Shown: piece by piece, positions 17,417-26,845 of the stretch
Layout of the letters: every line of letters starts with the position of its first letter
Numbering within the stretch: the stretch's first letter is position 1
Assembly: GCF_000170755.1 (NCBI RefSeq)
Contig: NZ_ABCK01000005.1
Coordinates: 186,001 to 250,000 of the forward strand
Reading direction: 5' to 3'
Length of the DNA stretch: 64,000 nucleotides
Source of the DNA: Lentisphaera araneosa HTCC2155
GTDB lineage: Bacteria; Verrucomicrobiota; Lentisphaeria; Lentisphaerales; Lentisphaeraceae
The notes under the pieces: model-generated
Seen by the model: only the letters and a program-made list of their open reading frames with translations
Databases searched by the model: none
What the model was told of the DNA's origin: nothing
Position numbers and translations under genes: made by a program

Positions 17417-18625
17417 ATGCATAGAAGAGATTTATTAAAGTATTCAGCTTTGAGCGCTATATGTCCTACACTTTTGAATGCTAAGAGCAATGAAGCGCGC
17501 ATTAAACTGAAAAAAAATGTCGTCCTCGTAGAATTAGACTTGGGCTTATTTGAAGATAATTACCGCAATGGTGGCGCTAAGTCTAAGTATATATCAACTA
17601 TTTTCAAAGACTTTAAAGATGACATGACTTATTTTGAGGGGATTTCTGAACCCGGCATGGGTGGCGGAGGGCATGAACATCAGGCCGCGACATTTACCGG
17701 CATGAAATATGAGGATCGTCACATCTATCCTGGACGGACGATGACGAGCCTAGACCAGCATTTAGCCGAAGGCTCCATCCAAACGACTCGACACAAACTT
17801 CTGTATCACCAGGTTACGAGAGGTGACCACATGTCATGGAATAAATTTTCACAGCCTATGCCAGCTTCTCTGGGTTCAAATCAATTATACCGTCAGCTCT
17901 TCGAAAAAGCAGATCTTCAGGCAGCCAAAGCCTCGATCAAACGCGAACGCGATATTCTCTCTAGCCTAGCTCGAAATTCCAGACGCCGTTGGAAAGGCAC
18001 TCCCCAAGAACTTGACCTCAAGGCCTCCATCGAATATAAACTAGATATACTCACTGAACAAGAAAAGTGGCTCAAAGTTAAGCAGCCTTATATGAAGAAA
18101 GCTTTTAATCAAGATAATGAAAAAGCCCCTCTAAAAAACTGTGCGACAAATTTTCGCTTAATCTACGAGGCACTTGAAAAAGATCAGTCCAAGATTGCTC
18201 TTATCCAATTTGGAGGGAATAGAATTACACATGGTTTGCAAGGTGTAAATAGCGGACATCATAGCCTAAGCCACCACGGCTATACCTCAGAGCGAACAAG
18301 CGAGCTCGAAATTATTGATACCACTGTATTACGTGGCCTTAAAAAGTTCATGGTAGATTTAAAAGATGGAGGCTTATTTGATGACACCATCGTTTTATTT
18401 CATTGCGGCATGGCGGATGCTAATACTCATAGCAATAAATCCGCACCTGCCTTTTTATTTGGCGGAGGCTTTAAGCACAAAACCTCAATCCAATGCTTAG
18501 ACAACAACAAAAAAATTGTTTACTCCACATCAAATTTGTTCTCCAGTATCCTCAAACAAAGCGGTTTCAGTAATGTCTCCTTTAATAGCAGCAAAACTGT
18601 AATCCCCCAACTTTTCCGAGCTTAA
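17417..18625 (+). CDS. DUF1552 protein, exported, twin-arginine-like signal
   Basis: This is a protein of about 402 residues. The N-terminus HRRDLLKYSALSAICPTLLNA resembles a Tat signal, as is usual for DUF1552 proteins of Planctomycetes and relatives. GMGGGGHEHQAATFTG, SLDQHLAEG and the Arg-rich RERDILSSLARNSRR followed by KLDILTEQEKWL match the family layout. ATG 17417 is preferred to an in-frame TTG six bases upstream because GGAG at 17403-17406 is 10 bases before it. One base separates its stop from the DUF1592 protein, its usual genomic partner. The family role is not established; an alkaline-phosphatase-like fold is often proposed. Confidence 0.8.
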   Translation: MHRRDLLKYSALSAICPTLLNAKSNEARIKLKKNVVLVELDLGLFEDNYRNGGAKSKYISTIFKDFKDDMTYFEGISEPGMGGGGHEHQAATFTGMKYEDRHIYPGRTMTSLDQHLAEGSIQTTRHKLLYHQVTRGDHMSWNKFSQPMPASLGSNQLYRQLFEKADLQAAKASIKRERDILSSLARNSRRRWKGTPQELDLKASIEYKLDILTEQEKWLKVKQPYMKKAFNQDNEKAPLKNCATNFRLIYEALEKDQSKIALIQFGGNRITHGLQGVNSGHHSLSHHGYTSERTSELEIIDTTVLRGLKKFMVDLKDGGLFDDTIVLFHCGMADANTHSNKSAPAFLFGGGFKHKTSIQCLDNNKKIVYSTSNLFSSILKQSGFSNVSFNSSKTVIPQLFRA

Positions 18626-18626
18626 A

Positions 18627-21600
18627 ATGAGTCAAGATAACACAAGTCATATGGATCAGCCAAAGCTAAAGATTAGCTCATCTGATAAAGAATTACTCAG
18701 GATAAAACTCGCTGAATTAGAAATCCTGGAAGACAAAGTCAGTAAAAATGAACTCAGCGGGGAGCATGCACAAAACCTAATCGCCAGTGTCCTGCAAGAA
18801 CTCAATGAAATTGAAGAACGAATTTTACAGGACGATAACTTGGCTAAAACACCCAATGATCAGCCCCCTGTGGATGAAACGTATCAACAAGAAATTCCTA
18901 GTGATGTAAGTGAACTTAAAGTCATCAAATCCACACAAAATTTAAAGCCCTGGGGAAACGATACTCAAGAGGATGACAGCGATTTAAAAATCACTTTAAA
19001 GGAAGATGAAACTGTCCCCTCCCCTCGAAAAAGCTCCATTAAGAAAAAACCTGAGATGACTCCGACGAGTTCGCTGAAAAGAAAGAAAAGTCGCCCCAAT
19101 AATAAATCAAAATTCAAAAACCCCACAAAAAAGCCCCGTGTCCAAAAGAAAAAGCCTTTTCCAATAAGCGCTCTTATATTTTTAAGCCTCATTGTTTTAT
19201 GCGGTTATTTTTATAATGATGCTGTGGATTACATCAAGAAACAACGAGCTGAACTCGCCGAAAAAAACAAGCCAAAAGTAAAAAAGTCAGAAGCACCGAA
19301 AAAAGTAATACAAAAAAAGGCTCCGGTAAAAAAAGCTCCTAAAGAAGTCGTGCAAACTGAAGAAGCTGTCGAGGTAGATGAAGAAGAGGTAGATAATTCA
19401 CAATTCTATAATGGCGAAATCAAACACTACAGCTTCAACCAAGTGCTGAGGGACAATTGTATTCAATGCCACGGCAAAGAAGGTGAAAAAGTCGAGGGCA
19501 AACTGAATATCGTAAAACTCATGGCTTCCCCCAATGCAAACATAAAAACATGGACCAAGATTTATCATAGCGTCAACAAAGGGGAAATGCCTCCGGAAGA
19601 TGATGCTCCCGCGTTGGATTTCGAATCAAAAGAACTCGTTCTAAGTTCCATTAAGCATATGCATGACAATTTAAAGTTAACGGCGACAACTCGAGTCCTC
19701 ACCCCCATTGAAATCCAAAATACCATGGTCGATTTATTCAATATTGACTTAGGTACATACAACCCCTTCAAAACACTTGCCAATTCTTATTCAGAAAAAG
19801 AATTCCACACGGGTCAAAGAAAGGTGCTCAGCCCCTATTACATCACTGAATACTACAAAATATTATATGATGTTCTGCAAAGCTTTATTGGCTTGCGTCC
19901 TCAAGTCGATAAACTTGATTTAAAGGTCGCAATACCGCAGCATGTACTCATGAATAAAAAATTAAAAAATCATGTTGAATTGCGCTGGCATCAAGCAAAG
20001 GATAAGTGCCGTATTGAGTTTGATAATAAAGAAAAAATTAAAGAGCCTAAGAAAAATAAAATCGATGACAATCAAAATGAGAGAGTCAACGAACAACTTG
20101 AACGACTGAGCTTACCTGCGGGAACCTATACACTGCGCTTTAAAGCCGCCACTAAGAACATGAATTTAAATAAGCTCAATGTAAAAAAACATGGTCAAGC
20201 TACCATTGATGCTTATAAAAATGCTCTTAAAGACTTAGATGATACACTGAGTATTCCCATCAATTTTTATCGGACTCCGCCAGATGTAAGTGACTTTCAT
20301 GGAACTACAGAATTATTGGAGATCGTGCATATCTCTTCTGAAGGTGAGTACGCTATTGAATTCACTCTCGATCGTCGAGCAGCTGTTGCTTACTCATTAA
20401 ATTGGAAAAGTCTTCCAGCTATTGGAACTGCTAATAATTTATTAGCTCACCATATACTTGGGGAAGATTATGAAGTCCAAGACAGGGAACGTATCCGTAA
20501 TAAATTTCTTTATAGCAATGACTATATTTTCCCTGCAGCTAAAATGTGGAACTTTCGCATTGAGGGTCCCTACGACGTTAAACTTCACCCCCTCTCTTTT
20601 GATACTGAAACTCGCGTTGGCACCACAGAAGTCAGCCATAAATTTAAGTTCCTTCATCAATTTCTTGGCCTCAAAAATAATATTATTTATGGCTACATCT
20701 TCAAAGACTTTCAAACAGATAAAATGAAGTATGAAGATGCCTATAGAAATGCACTCATCATGCTGTTTTTATCCTCTGATTTCCTCACTGTTAATAGAGA
20801 TGTTAAGAGCCCTGATTTCACTCGTTTTAGCTCCTACTCATTATTAAAGTCTGCTCCTAACGAAGCTTTTACGCACCAATTCACGCAAACGAAAAAAAGA
20901 CGGGATTCAGAAGCCTTATCTAAATGGCTCATTAAGCACCCAAATTTTGAACGCTTTTTAAAGCCATTTGTCTATCAGTGGCTCAAACTTGGCGAAATCC
21001 AAAACAACCTACCTGATGAGCAAGACTTTAGCGTTTTTTATGCAAAAAACTTGAGAGATGCCTACCGCATTGAAGCCGAAAAATTCATACTTCACCTCTT
21101 CCGTAAAAATCTTCCCATTAGGGAATTGCTCAGTGCTAATTACTCTTTCGTGAATGAGGATTTAAAGAACTTTTACTCGGGCCAAAACACTCGTGCACGA
21201 TTAAAACGATCTGAATTGCCCCCTTCAGTCAATCCAGATGATTTTAAATTACATACCTTCACGGACCCCAAACGCGGAGGCCTATTAAATATGGGTGCCT
21301 TCCTCACGGCTACAGGCAATGGCGTTGATCCCTTACCCATCCGACGCGCCGCCTGGGTATCGGAAAATCTTTTAGATTCACCCTTGCCCAATCCGCCAGA
21401 TGTTGACGTGAGTAAATTTGAGCTCGACAAGTCCGCCAATACCCTGCGTCAACGCCTTGAGGCTCACACTCAAAACCCCGCTTGCCATTCCTGCCACAAA
21501 CGCTTAGATCCCTTGGCAATCTTACTTGATAGGTACAATACCATTGGCGGTGATAATCATCATTTCCGACAAGAGACAGTAATGATCAATCAACAAAAAG

Positions 21601-21848
21601 TGAATGGCCTTGGCGAACTTAAACAGTATTTGAAGAGCCACGAACAAAATATGGCTCGCGCTTTCAGCAAAAAACTCATCTCCTATATGCTAGGAAGAAA
21701 CGTCAATATTGCGGATGAAAAGTACCTCGATGCGATTATTAGCGACACCAAAGAAAACCAATTTCGCATGGGTGATATCTATCAAGCGATTATCAAATAC
21801 TATTATTTAGAAATCCCCCCTGAGTCTTTTTACACCTCAGCTAAATAA
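18627..21848 (+). CDS. DUF1592/DUF1588/DUF1585 planctomycete cytochrome-type protein
   Basis: This is a 1073-residue protein. The first 175 residues are charged and Lys-rich, and a membrane span lies at 178-197. A Lys/Glu/Ala linker leads to a heme-binding motif C278-I-Q-C-H with GEMPPEDDAP after it (PSCyt1 type). Then come the DUF1592 segment (EAEKFILHLFRKNLPIRELL), DUF1588 (RGGLLNMGAFLTATGNGVDPLPIRRAAW and CHSCHKRLDP) and DUF1585 (SKKLISYMLGR). It overlaps the DUF1552 operon and is translationally coupled (1 nt gap). The family is thought to act in surface polymer oxidation, without proof. The long cytoplasmic N-terminus is odd; relatives usually begin with a signal peptide. Confidence 0.85.
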   Translation: MSQDNTSHMDQPKLKISSSDKELLRIKLAELEILEDKVSKNELSGEHAQNLIASVLQELNEIEERILQDDNLAKTPNDQPPVDETYQQEIPSDVSELKVIKSTQNLKPWGNDTQEDDSDLKITLKEDETVPSPRKSSIKKKPEMTPTSSLKRKKSRPNNKSKFKNPTKKPRVQKKKPFPISALIFLSLIVLCGYFYNDAVDYIKKQRAELAEKNKPKVKKSEAPKKVIQKKAPVKKAPKEVVQTEEAVEVDEEEVDNSQFYNGEIKHYSFNQVLRDNCIQCHGKEGEKVEGKLNIVKLMASPNANIKTWTKIYHSVNKGEMPPEDDAPALDFESKELVLSSIKHMHDNLKLTATTRVLTPIEIQNTMVDLFNIDLGTYNPFKTLANSYSEKEFHTGQRKVLSPYYITEYYKILYDVLQSFIGLRPQVDKLDLKVAIPQHVLMNKKLKNHVELRWHQAKDKCRIEFDNKEKIKEPKKNKIDDNQNERVNEQLERLSLPAGTYTLRFKAATKNMNLNKLNVKKHGQATIDAYKNALKDLDDTLSIPINFYRTPPDVSDFHGTTELLEIVHISSEGEYAIEFTLDRRAAVAYSLNWKSLPAIGTANNLLAHHILGEDYEVQDRERIRNKFLYSNDYIFPAAKMWNFRIEGPYDVKLHPLSFDTETRVGTTEVSHKFKFLHQFLGLKNNIIYGYIFKDFQTDKMKYEDAYRNALIMLFLSSDFLTVNRDVKSPDFTRFSSYSLLKSAPNEAFTHQFTQTKKRRDSEALSKWLIKHPNFERFLKPFVYQWLKLGEIQNNLPDEQDFSVFYAKNLRDAYRIEAEKFILHLFRKNLPIRELLSANYSFVNEDLKNFYSGQNTRARLKRSELPPSVNPDDFKLHTFTDPKRGGLLNMGAFLTATGNGVDPLPIRRAAWVSENLLDSPLPNPPDVDVSKFELDKSANTLRQRLEAHTQNPACHSCHKRLDPLAILLDRYNTIGGDNHHFRQETVMINQQKVNGLGELKQYLKSHEQNMARAFSKKLISYMLGRNVNIADEKYLDAIISDTKENQFRMGDIYQAIIKYYYLEIPPESFYTSAK

Positions 21849-21871
21849 ATTCTCAAAAAATATCAAACTTA

Positions 21872-21899
21872 TGTATAGACTTGTTTTTGCCTTTCGTTT
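21872..21899 (+). promoter_or_regulatory. ECF-type promoter motif upstream of pseudopilin 1
   Basis: TGTATAG (21872-21878), 16 bases, CGTTT (21895-21899). The start codon at 21933 lies 33 bases further on, and AGAGGAAG serves as ribosome binding site. Confidence 0.7.
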
Positions 21900-21932
21900 C
21901 ATTTAATATATCTGAATCAAGAGGAAGCCAAT

Positions 21933-22709
21933 ATGAAAAAATTTACACTCATCGAATTACTTGTGGTCATTGCCATTATTGGCATTCTCGCCTCATTACT
22001 TCTTCCCTCACTTGGGAAAGCGCGTGGAAAATCAAAAGCAGTTGTTTGCCTCAACAATTTAAAATCATTAAATTATGCTTTCTTCCTCTACGCAGATGAT
22101 AACGAAGGCCATGTTCCCGCTTCACCAAATGTAAATACACCCTGGGATGATCTGCTCATTAGCTATGATGGGCAAAATCGTACTCCGGATGGTGGTGGAG
22201 GCTATAAATATGAAGTTTACGGCAATTCACTTAAGCTCTATCAGTGCCCCGAAAATGATTATAAAAAAGAAAGTAATGGCAAGATCAATCGTTCCTATTC
22301 GATAAATGCTGGAGTTGATAAGTCAGTTCTTTGGTGGGGTCAACCTGGCATAAGTATGAGTGGCTGGTGGACAGAAAATGCGCTTGGACCGTCAACACTC
22401 GAACCATGGTCAATGAAACTATCCGAGATAAACGACTCTGCTACAGCCATCATGTTAAATGAACTCGACACAGATTTTGGTGGGGATTTCATTTTAGGCT
22501 ATAACGGCAGTGCCGCAAAAACAAGCTCCGGTATTTCTGATCATATTCAAAATAATCCGACTAAACACATCAAAGCCTATTCACAGAATTTTCTCTTCGC
22601 CGATGGTCATGTATCATTAATGTCCCTACAAAGCCTCGCAGGCGATAGTGGAGTCGACATGTTCTCAATTTCAAACGCCAACGGCACCTACTTCGACTGT
22701 CAGGATTAA
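21933..22709 (+). CDS. Pseudopilin with N-methylation signal and H-x-DG domain
   Basis: This is a 258-residue protein. It starts [31 protein letters not shown], a prepilin/pseudopilin cleavage and methylation signal with the Glu at +5. The rest is a globular domain with WDDLL, YHCPEN-like YQCPENDY and FADGHVSLM. The His-x11-Asp-Gly spacing around KHIKAYSQNFLFADG is a slightly longer version of the H-x9-DG motif known for such PVC pseudopilins. It ends in YFDCQD. About 86 bases separate it from the next, closely similar pseudopilin. It is presumably inserted in the inner membrane and processed by a prepilin peptidase. Its function in these bacteria is unknown. Confidence 0.9.
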   Translation: MKKFTLIELLVVIAIIGILASLLLPSLGKARGKSKAVVCLNNLKSLNYAFFLYADDNEGHVPASPNVNTPWDDLLISYDGQNRTPDGGGGYKYEVYGNSLKLYQCPENDYKKESNGKINRSYSINAGVDKSVLWWGQPGISMSGWWTENALGPSTLEPWSMKLSEINDSATAIMLNELDTDFGGDFILGYNGSAAKTSSGISDHIQNNPTKHIKAYSQNFLFADGHVSLMSLQSLAGDSGVDMFSISNANGTYFDCQD

Positions 22710-22733
22710 TAAGTAAAATATATTTTTTTTACC

Positions 22734-22761
22734 TGTATAGACTTGCTTCTGCCTTTCGATA
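22734..22761 (+). promoter_or_regulatory. ECF-type promoter motif upstream of pseudopilin 2
   Basis: TGTATAG (22734-22740), 16 bases, CGATA (22757-22761), the second box being looser than in other copies. From the motif to the start codon the sequence is almost identical to that of pseudopilin 1, showing a recent duplication of promoter and gene. Confidence 0.6.
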
Positions 22762-22794
22762 AATTTAATATATCTGAATCAAGAGGAAGCCAAT

Positions 22795-23559
22795 ATGAAA
22801 AGATTTACACTCATCGAATTACTCGTTGTTGTCGCCATTATCGGTATCCTTGCGTCACTTCTTCTTCCTTCTTTAGGTAAAGCCAGATCTAAATCAAGGG
22901 CCGCTGTATGCCTCAACAATATGAAGTCCTTAAATATAGCCATGGTACTCTACAGTGATGACAATCTTGGCTATGTTCCCGCCGCACCAAGCGTCGCGAT
23001 CCCTTGGGATGATCTACTTGCAGGATATGATGGGCAAGAGCGTGACACAACGAAAACTGCCTATAGCGATGAAAATTATGGCAACTCTCTCAAACTTTAT
23101 CATTGCCCTGAAAATAACTACTTAAACCCCTCTGACAAAGTTAATAGATCGTACTCATTAAATGCTGGCATGAATCTCGATGTAGCTTCATGGAAGGGCA
23201 CCCGTGGCATGAGTATGTTGGGCTGGTGGACTGAAAATGGCATTACAACGGAGCCATGGTCCATGCGTTTTTCAGATGTCAATAATTCTTCAACTGCTAT
23301 CATGATGCTCGAAGCTAGTTCTGATTACAATAGCTTTTTAACTTTAGGGCAAAATGGTGAATCTGCTTTAAGTATAGAAGAGGCAATGAATCACTTAGAA
23401 GCCAATCCAACTAAACATGTCAAAGCCTATTCACAAAACTATCTCTTTGCAGATGGGCATGTGGGCTTTCATTATGCTCAGAGTCTGGGTGCAGAAACTG
23501 GAGTTGACATGTTTTCATCAAACGATGCTCGTGGAACCTACTTCGACTGCCAAGATTAA
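22795..23559 (+). CDS. Pseudopilin, tandem paralogue of the preceding gene
   Basis: This is a 254-residue paralogue of 21933-22709. It has the same N-terminal [17 protein letters not shown] signal, WDDLLAGYDGQ, HCPENNY, EPWSMRFSDVNNSSTAIM, FADGHVGFH and final YFDCQD. A sulfatase starts only 38 bases downstream without its own clear promoter. The pseudopilin and sulfatase are therefore probably one transcript. The pairing repeats further on (27771/28681) and suggests that pseudopilins help place or secrete sulfatases (inference). Confidence 0.9.
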   Translation: MKRFTLIELLVVVAIIGILASLLLPSLGKARSKSRAAVCLNNMKSLNIAMVLYSDDNLGYVPAAPSVAIPWDDLLAGYDGQERDTTKTAYSDENYGNSLKLYHCPENNYLNPSDKVNRSYSLNAGMNLDVASWKGTRGMSMLGWWTENGITTEPWSMRFSDVNNSSTAIMMLEASSDYNSFLTLGQNGESALSIEEAMNHLEANPTKHVKAYSQNYLFADGHVGFHYAQSLGAETGVDMFSSNDARGTYFDCQD

Positions 23560-23597
23560 ACTTCAAAAATAAACCCCTTTAAAACATCAGGATAGCT

Positions 23598-25043
23598 ATG
23601 TCTTTTTTAAAAAGATTTTTAGTCGGAGTATGTCTCATACTCACGACTGGCCTCTGCGCCAAAGAAAACATGAACGTGCTCTTCATCGCCATCGACGATC
23701 TCAATGATTGGATTGGTCCAATGGGTGGTAATCCTCAGGTGAAAACTCCTCATTTGGATAAGTTTGCCAATTTCTCTATCGTCATGAATAAAGCTTACTG
23801 TCCAGCTACTGTTTGCGGGCCTTCAAGATCTTCATTGTTAACTGGTCGCCATTGCCACAACACGGGTGTTTACGGCAATAGTAACAATCTAAAAAAAGCA
23901 AGTAAAACCAAAGACCTGGAAACGCTTCCGGAATATTTTGGTAACCGTGGCTATCACACCCTTACTACAGGTAAAATTTTTCACAAGCACATGACCTCCG
24001 AAGGTATGGATGAGGGTCATTGGGCTTTTCATGAAGTGGGAAAAACAAAAGGAAGTGCAGGAGGAATGCTTTGGAAAAAGCAAGCGACACACCCCGATCA
24101 TAAATATGGCGGTAGTCCAATTCAATGGGGTGCTACCAAAGCTCCTCTCGAAAAAACAAAAGATTACATGAATGCCAAATGGGCTGCTGAACAGTTTGAA
24201 CGCGATTTTGACGGCAAGCCCTTCTTTATGGCACTAGGGATTTCCAGACCTCACCTACCCTTTTTTGTTCCCCAAAAATACTTCGACATGTACCCACTCG
24301 ACAAAGTGAAACCGGCACCCGTAAAATTAGATGATTACGATGACATTGTAGATTCAAATGGCAAAGCTTTTTTCAAAGGTCCAGACGCAACCTGGTTAGC
24401 TGTAGACAAAAGCAATGCCCATACTGAGCTCAATCGTGCTTACATGGCCTCTGTAACTTATGCTGATGATTGCTTAGGTGTAGTCTTTGACGCCCTTGCT
24501 AAAAGCCAATACGCAGATAACACGATCGTCATGCTTTGGGGAGACCATGGCTGGTATTTGGGTGAAAAACTTAAGTATAGAAAAACTGGTCTATGGGAAG
24601 AAGCTGCTAGAGTTCCTTTTATGGTTCGCGTACCTGGAGTCAATGAAGGTGTAAAAAGTGATGGTGTTATCAACTTAATTGATATGTACCCTACCTTGAT
24701 TGATCTCTGTGGTCTTCCGGAGAACTCAAATAACGATGGTCGTAGCTTTGCTAAGCTCATCGCTAATCCGAAAATGACCTGGAATACACCAACTCTAAGT
24801 ACTATGGGCCACATGAATCACGCCTTGACGGATGGACGTTACCGCTACATTTCCTACAAAAAGGGAGTTCAAGAACTTTACGATCACAATTCTGATCCAA
24901 TGGAATATAACAACCTCGCAAACAATCCCGAATACGCCGAAATTATTGCTAAATTTAAAAAGCAGCTTCCAAAGAACAATGAGCCTGAAAGTCCACGCAA
25001 TACTATGGAGAAAAAGAAAAACAAGGCCTCAAAAAAGATCTAA
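23598..25043 (+). CDS. Secreted iduronate-2-sulfatase-like sulfatase, CGPSR motif
   Basis: This 481-residue enzyme has a signal peptide ending near residue 21 (GLCA), the AIDDLNDWIGPMGG metal-site segment typical of iduronate-2-sulfatase-like enzymes, and the C-G-P-S-R maturation motif in VCGPSRSSLLTGRH. GKIFHKH, RPHLPFFVPQKYFDMYP and WGDHGWYLGEKLKYRKTGLWEEAARVPF follow. These match the subfamily including human IDS in order. The C-terminus is Lys-rich (EKKKNKASKKI). It closely resembles the next sulfatase, so the two are duplicates. It ends just before a terminator. Likely substrate: a sulfated uronic acid or related sugar (family-level inference). Confidence 0.93.
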   Translation: MSFLKRFLVGVCLILTTGLCAKENMNVLFIAIDDLNDWIGPMGGNPQVKTPHLDKFANFSIVMNKAYCPATVCGPSRSSLLTGRHCHNTGVYGNSNNLKKASKTKDLETLPEYFGNRGYHTLTTGKIFHKHMTSEGMDEGHWAFHEVGKTKGSAGGMLWKKQATHPDHKYGGSPIQWGATKAPLEKTKDYMNAKWAAEQFERDFDGKPFFMALGISRPHLPFFVPQKYFDMYPLDKVKPAPVKLDDYDDIVDSNGKAFFKGPDATWLAVDKSNAHTELNRAYMASVTYADDCLGVVFDALAKSQYADNTIVMLWGDHGWYLGEKLKYRKTGLWEEAARVPFMVRVPGVNEGVKSDGVINLIDMYPTLIDLCGLPENSNNDGRSFAKLIANPKMTWNTPTLSTMGHMNHALTDGRYRYISYKKGVQELYDHNSDPMEYNNLANNPEYAEIIAKFKKQLPKNNEPESPRNTMEKKKNKASKKI

Positions 25044-25064
25044 ACTTTCCCAAATTTAAAATCG

Positions 25065-25095
25065 AAAGCCGAAGCCTTGCTTCGGCATTTTTTAT
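25065..25095 (+). terminator. Rho-independent terminator after the first IDS-like sulfatase
   Basis: Stem GCCGAAG / CTTCGGC (25068-25074 and 25080-25086) with a five-base loop CCTTG, followed by ATTTTTTATT. It is 25 bases after the stop at 25043. Confidence 0.85.
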
Positions 25096-25131
25096 TGATC
25101 AACAATGATGTATGAAAATTATTCTGATCAT

Positions 25132-25159
25132 TGTATAGCTTCACTTTTACACTGCGTTT
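25132..25159 (+). promoter_or_regulatory. ECF-type promoter motif upstream of the second IDS-like sulfatase
   Basis: TGTATAG (25132-25138), 16 bases, CGTTT (25155-25159). The start codon is 69 bases downstream, so the leader is longer than for other copies. It lies directly after a terminator, which makes a promoter here necessary. Confidence 0.65.
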
Positions 25160-25228
25160 CCTATGTAAATACAAACGAACGCCGTATTAATTAAATCGTT
25201 TATTGAACTCAATAAAATAGGAACAAAT

Positions 25229-26722
25229 ATGTCTTTTATAAAAACTTTAATCTTAAGCTTTTGCCTTATTGGCAGTTTTGGACTCAGTGCCAAAGAAAAC
25301 ATGAACGTACTGTTTATCGCCATCGATGACCTGAATGATTGGATTGGTCCTATGGGTGGCAATCCCGCGGTCAAAACACCAAACTTCGATAAGTTTTTCG
25401 CCAATGGTGGTATGTCGATGTACAAAGCTCACTCACCTTCTACAGTTTGTGGGCCTGCTCGCTCGGCTATCATGACCGGAAAGCACTGCTACAACACAGG
25501 TGTTTATGGTAATGACACCAATTTGAAAAATGCACCAAAAGCTAAAGACCTGCTCACTATTCCTGAATGGTTCAGTAAGCATGGATACCACAGCTTGAGT
25601 GCGGGTAAGATCTTTCACAAACATCCAACAGAAAAAGAAATCGATCACGGCCAATGGGCTTTTGATGAACACCATGTTATCAAGGGTGGCCTTGGCGCTA
25701 AAAGTAAAGCCAAACCGGCTAATGGATTACTGGATATCAACGGCAAACAAATGAAGGGCAAAGGGCTCGAGTTTGACTGGGGACCCACGGTAAAAAATGA
25801 CACGACTCAAATGAAAGATTATAAAATCGCTGATTGGGCCGTGAATCAATTCCAAAAGCGCTCTTTTGACAAGCCTTTCTTTATGGCTGTGGGTTTTTCC
25901 AAACCCCACCTCCCCTGGTTTGTTCCTCAAAAATACTTCGACATGTACCCTCTCGATAAAATTGAACTCCCAGAAATCAAAGAAAATCCACATGAAAAAA
26001 TCGTCAATGAAAAAGGCGAATTCATCTACGGAAAAGCCTTTAGAGAAGACTCAAAGCGCTGGGGCCGTGCCGAAAAATATGGCGTCACAAAAAATGCTCT
26101 CCAAGCCTATATGGCTAACGTCACCTTTGTCGATGACTGCCTCGGTCACTTACTTGATGGATTAAATAACAGCCCATACGCAGACAATACAATTGTGGTT
26201 CTCTGGGGCGATCACGGCTGGCATTTAGGCGAGAAAAAACGCTTTGGCAAATGTCTTCTTTGGCAGGAATCAACTCGTGTACCGCTCATGCTAAAAGTCC
26301 CTGGTGTGACGCCAAATAATAAACGCTGCGATGGAGTGGTCAACCTTATTGACCTCTATCCTACATTATCTGAGCTCTGCAATATCCCCGTAAACCCAAA
26401 AAATGATGGCCGCAGCTTTGCGAAGCTCGCCAATCAACCTGATATGAAATGGAATAAACCCACGCTCACAAGCTGGTTAGAGGGAAATCACCGCATATAC
26501 GATGGCCGCTACAGTTACATTAATTGGAGAGGTGGCGATGAGCTCTACGATCATAAAAATGACCCCCTTGAGCACAATAACCTAGCTAATAACCCTGAGT
26601 ACGCAAAAATCATGGCAAAGCTCAAGGCCCTTGTTCCCAAGCATAATGAGCCCGAGAGTCCACGCAATACTTTTGATAAGAAAAAAATGAAAGAGCTCTA
26701 CAAAAAGCAAGCCAATAAATAA
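25229..26722 (+). CDS. Secreted iduronate-2-sulfatase-like sulfatase, CGPAR motif
   Basis: This 497-residue paralogue of the previous sulfatase has a signal peptide (GLSA cleavage near 20), the same AIDDLNDWIGPMGGNP segment and the maturation motif C-G-P-A-R in VCGPARSAIMTGKH. It also shares GKIFHKH, KPHLPWFVPQKYFDMYPLDK and WGDHGWHLGEKKRFGKCLLWQESTRVPL. An insertion around residues 145-175, rich in Lys and Gly, distinguishes it. The tail is basic (FDKKKMKELYKKQANK). It has its own ECF-type promoter and a terminator. Both copies being intact suggests diverged substrate preference rather than decay (inference). Confidence 0.93.
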   Translation: MSFIKTLILSFCLIGSFGLSAKENMNVLFIAIDDLNDWIGPMGGNPAVKTPNFDKFFANGGMSMYKAHSPSTVCGPARSAIMTGKHCYNTGVYGNDTNLKNAPKAKDLLTIPEWFSKHGYHSLSAGKIFHKHPTEKEIDHGQWAFDEHHVIKGGLGAKSKAKPANGLLDINGKQMKGKGLEFDWGPTVKNDTTQMKDYKIADWAVNQFQKRSFDKPFFMAVGFSKPHLPWFVPQKYFDMYPLDKIELPEIKENPHEKIVNEKGEFIYGKAFREDSKRWGRAEKYGVTKNALQAYMANVTFVDDCLGHLLDGLNNSPYADNTIVVLWGDHGWHLGEKKRFGKCLLWQESTRVPLMLKVPGVTPNNKRCDGVVNLIDLYPTLSELCNIPVNPKNDGRSFAKLANQPDMKWNKPTLTSWLEGNHRIYDGRYSYINWRGGDELYDHKNDPLEHNNLANNPEYAKIMAKLKALVPKHNEPESPRNTFDKKKMKELYKKQANK

Positions 26723-26733
26723 GTTTTTCTTCC

Positions 26734-26767
26734 GAGCCGAAGTTCAAATAGACTTCGGCTCTTTTTT
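26734..26767 (+). terminator. Rho-independent terminator after the second IDS-like sulfatase
   Basis: Stem GAGCCGAAGT (26734-26743) / ACTTCGGCTC (26752-26761), loop of eight, then TTTTTT. It is 12 bases after the stop at 26722. Confidence 0.9.
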
Positions 26768-26845
26768 AAGGCCAAGTCTAGCACTTCAATCACTTATCTC
26801 TTATAATAATGCAAATACGATTAAACAGTTAAGGATGAAAACTTA

